Assembly (NCBI GenBank): GCA_016303175.1
Contig: JAEDMF010000090.1
Location: forward strand, 1 to 6,751
Source of the DNA: Bacteroidales bacterium
GTDB taxonomy: Bacteria; Bacteroidota; Bacteroidia; Bacteroidales; UBA932
Length of the DNA: 6,751 bases
Reading direction: 5' to 3'
In this document: piece by piece, positions 5,853-6,751 of the stretch
How positions within the stretch are numbered: position 1 is the first letter of the stretch
Layout of the letters: each line of letters begins with the position of its first letter
Notes under the pieces: generated by a model
Database searches by the model: none
What the model was told of the DNA's origin: nothing
The model's input: only the letters and a program-made list of their open reading frames with translations
Program-made: the position numbers and the translations under genes

Positions 5853-6751
5853 TAAAGATTCTCAAGGCCTCTGCCGGCAGTGGCAAGACACATGCATTGG
5901 CTGGTACGTACATCGACTTGCTTTTGGATACAGACTCAGAGGGGGATTATGCCTATCGCAACATTCTCGCCGTAACTTTCACCAACAAGGCCACGGACGA
6001 GATGAAAACCCGTATTCTTGAAAATCTCTTCCGTAAGGCTAAAGATTCGTCTGATCCTCAGAGCGGTAAGGCCGCGCGTGTGCTGAGCAATATCCTTCAC
6101 GATTACAGCGCATTCAATGTCAGCACCATAGACAAGTTCTTCCAGCAGACTCTCAGGGCCTTTGCCCACGAACTTGGCCATTATTCGTCATATCAGGTAG
6201 AACTCGACAAGCAACTTCTGGCCGAGGAGGCCGTGGATGAAATTCTGGATTCGCTGGATGCTTCCGACAAGGAAGATAGGGAGTTCATCGACTTTGTCCT
6301 CGAGAATATGCAGGAAAAGTTGCAGGAAGGAAAGAGTCCGAATATAGAGAAAGAGCTCAAGGAAATGGCCCTGCAGCTCAAGAGTGAGGCCTTTCGTGTA
6401 CTTTGCGGCAAGTATGGTCTGGACCCTGAGGATGCATATTCTACGGAGAAACTCTCCCGGCTCAGGCGAAGTTGCAGCGCTTTCAGGAAGTATTTCAGCG
6501 ATGGTCTCAAAAAGCGCGCTTCAGACATTTACAGTGCCGCCCATAATGCCGGTCTGCAGGATGCTGACTGGAACAGGGGATGGATTGGCGTATTCGGGAA
6601 AATTGCTGCATCAGGGGACAATTTCAAGGCTGATTTGTTTACGGACGCTGCAAGAAGGAGGGCGGCGGACCCTGAGACTTGGTTTGCAAAGAAGAACGCG
6701 CATCTGTTGAACCCTGCTCTTTCTGCCGTGGGAAGCGAAATGCAGGACATA
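5849..6751 (+). CDS. addA: AddA/RecB-like UvrD-family helicase, N-terminal part (runs off the right edge)
   Basis: The frame is open for 301 codons from the ATG at 5849 to the window edge with no stop. The product begins MIKILKASAGSGKTHALA: a superfamily 1 Walker A motif (ASAGSGKT, residues 7-14) almost at the N-terminus, with no preceding Q motif, as I recall for Bacteroidota homologues. Motif Ia follows as ILAVTFTNKATDEM (about 38-51), and NVSTIDKFFQQTLRAFAHEL (from about residue 91) matches motif Ic, which contacts DNA in the RecB/AddA group. The remaining visible part (about 120-301) is helical and charged, like the 1B accessory region. These proteins usually exceed 1000 residues and end in a second PD-(D/E)XK nuclease domain, but that part lies outside the window. 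It should act with the upstream AddB-like subunit as the ATP-driven motor. An in-frame TGA at 5825 rules out a much longer N-terminus. Confidence 0.93.
   Translation, partial: MIKILKASAGSGKTHALAGTYIDLLLDTDSEGDYAYRNILAVTFTNKATDEMKTRILENLFRKAKDSSDPQSGKAARVLSNILHDYSAFNVSTIDKFFQQTLRAFAHELGHYSSYQVELDKQLLAEEAVDEILDSLDASDKEDREFIDFVLENMQEKLQEGKSPNIEKELKEMALQLKSEAFRVLCGKYGLDPEDAYSTEKLSRLRRSCSAFRKYFSDGLKKRASDIYSAAHNAGLQDADWNRGWIGVFGKIAASGDNFKADLFTDAARRRAADPETWFAKKNAHLLNPALSAVGSEMQDI

Noticed and set aside
1..6751. Possible CRISPR array, insertion sequence, tRNA or rRNA gene
   Set aside because: I looked because of the CARF nuclease, but saw no regularly spaced repeats, no transposase-like frame with terminal inverted repeats, and no tRNA- or rRNA-like sequence. 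This was by eye only.

Overview
The window looks like chromosomal DNA from a member of the Bacteroidota, most likely the order Bacteroidales. The phosphoglucose isomerase is of the short, Bacteroides-like type. The AddB/AddA-like pair resembles the forms seen in that phylum. Start codons lack Shine-Dalgarno sequences. The left intergenic region holds a good match to the Bacteroidetes promoter consensus (TTTG, 19-bp spacer, TAnnTTTG). Base composition looks close to balanced by eye; I did not compute it. I cannot name the genus.

Layout. Bases 1-203 carry the 5' end of a minus-strand gene of unknown function that runs off the left edge. Bases 204-296 are a divergent promoter region. Bases 297-1628 are pgi, complete. 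A short gap (1629-1704) contains a 9-bp perfect hairpin that may terminate or attenuate pgi transcription. From 1705 to the right edge there are three same-strand genes: a CARF-domain nuclease of the Card1/Can2 (DUF1887) type (1705-2844), an AddB-like protein with an iron-sulphur PD-(D/E)XK nuclease domain (2841-5852), and the N-terminal third or less of an AddA/RecB-like UvrD-family helicase (5849 to beyond 6751). Each junction in this trio is a 4-base ATGA stop/start overlap, which points to one transcript and translational coupling. There is no gene-free stretch longer than 300 bases.

How the genes fit together. pgi is a housekeeping glycolytic gene and probably unrelated to its neighbours. 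AddB and AddA are expected to form the helicase-nuclease that processes double-strand DNA ends for recombination and degrades foreign linear DNA. The Card1-like protein has a predicted ligand-sensing CARF domain and an intact nuclease active-site pattern. Its known relatives are switched on by cyclic oligoadenylate made by type III CRISPR complexes. Here it is the first gene of the AddAB operon and no CRISPR or cas gene is visible. This pairing of a second-messenger-gated nuclease with the AddAB machinery is the most interesting feature of the window; the functional link is inference.
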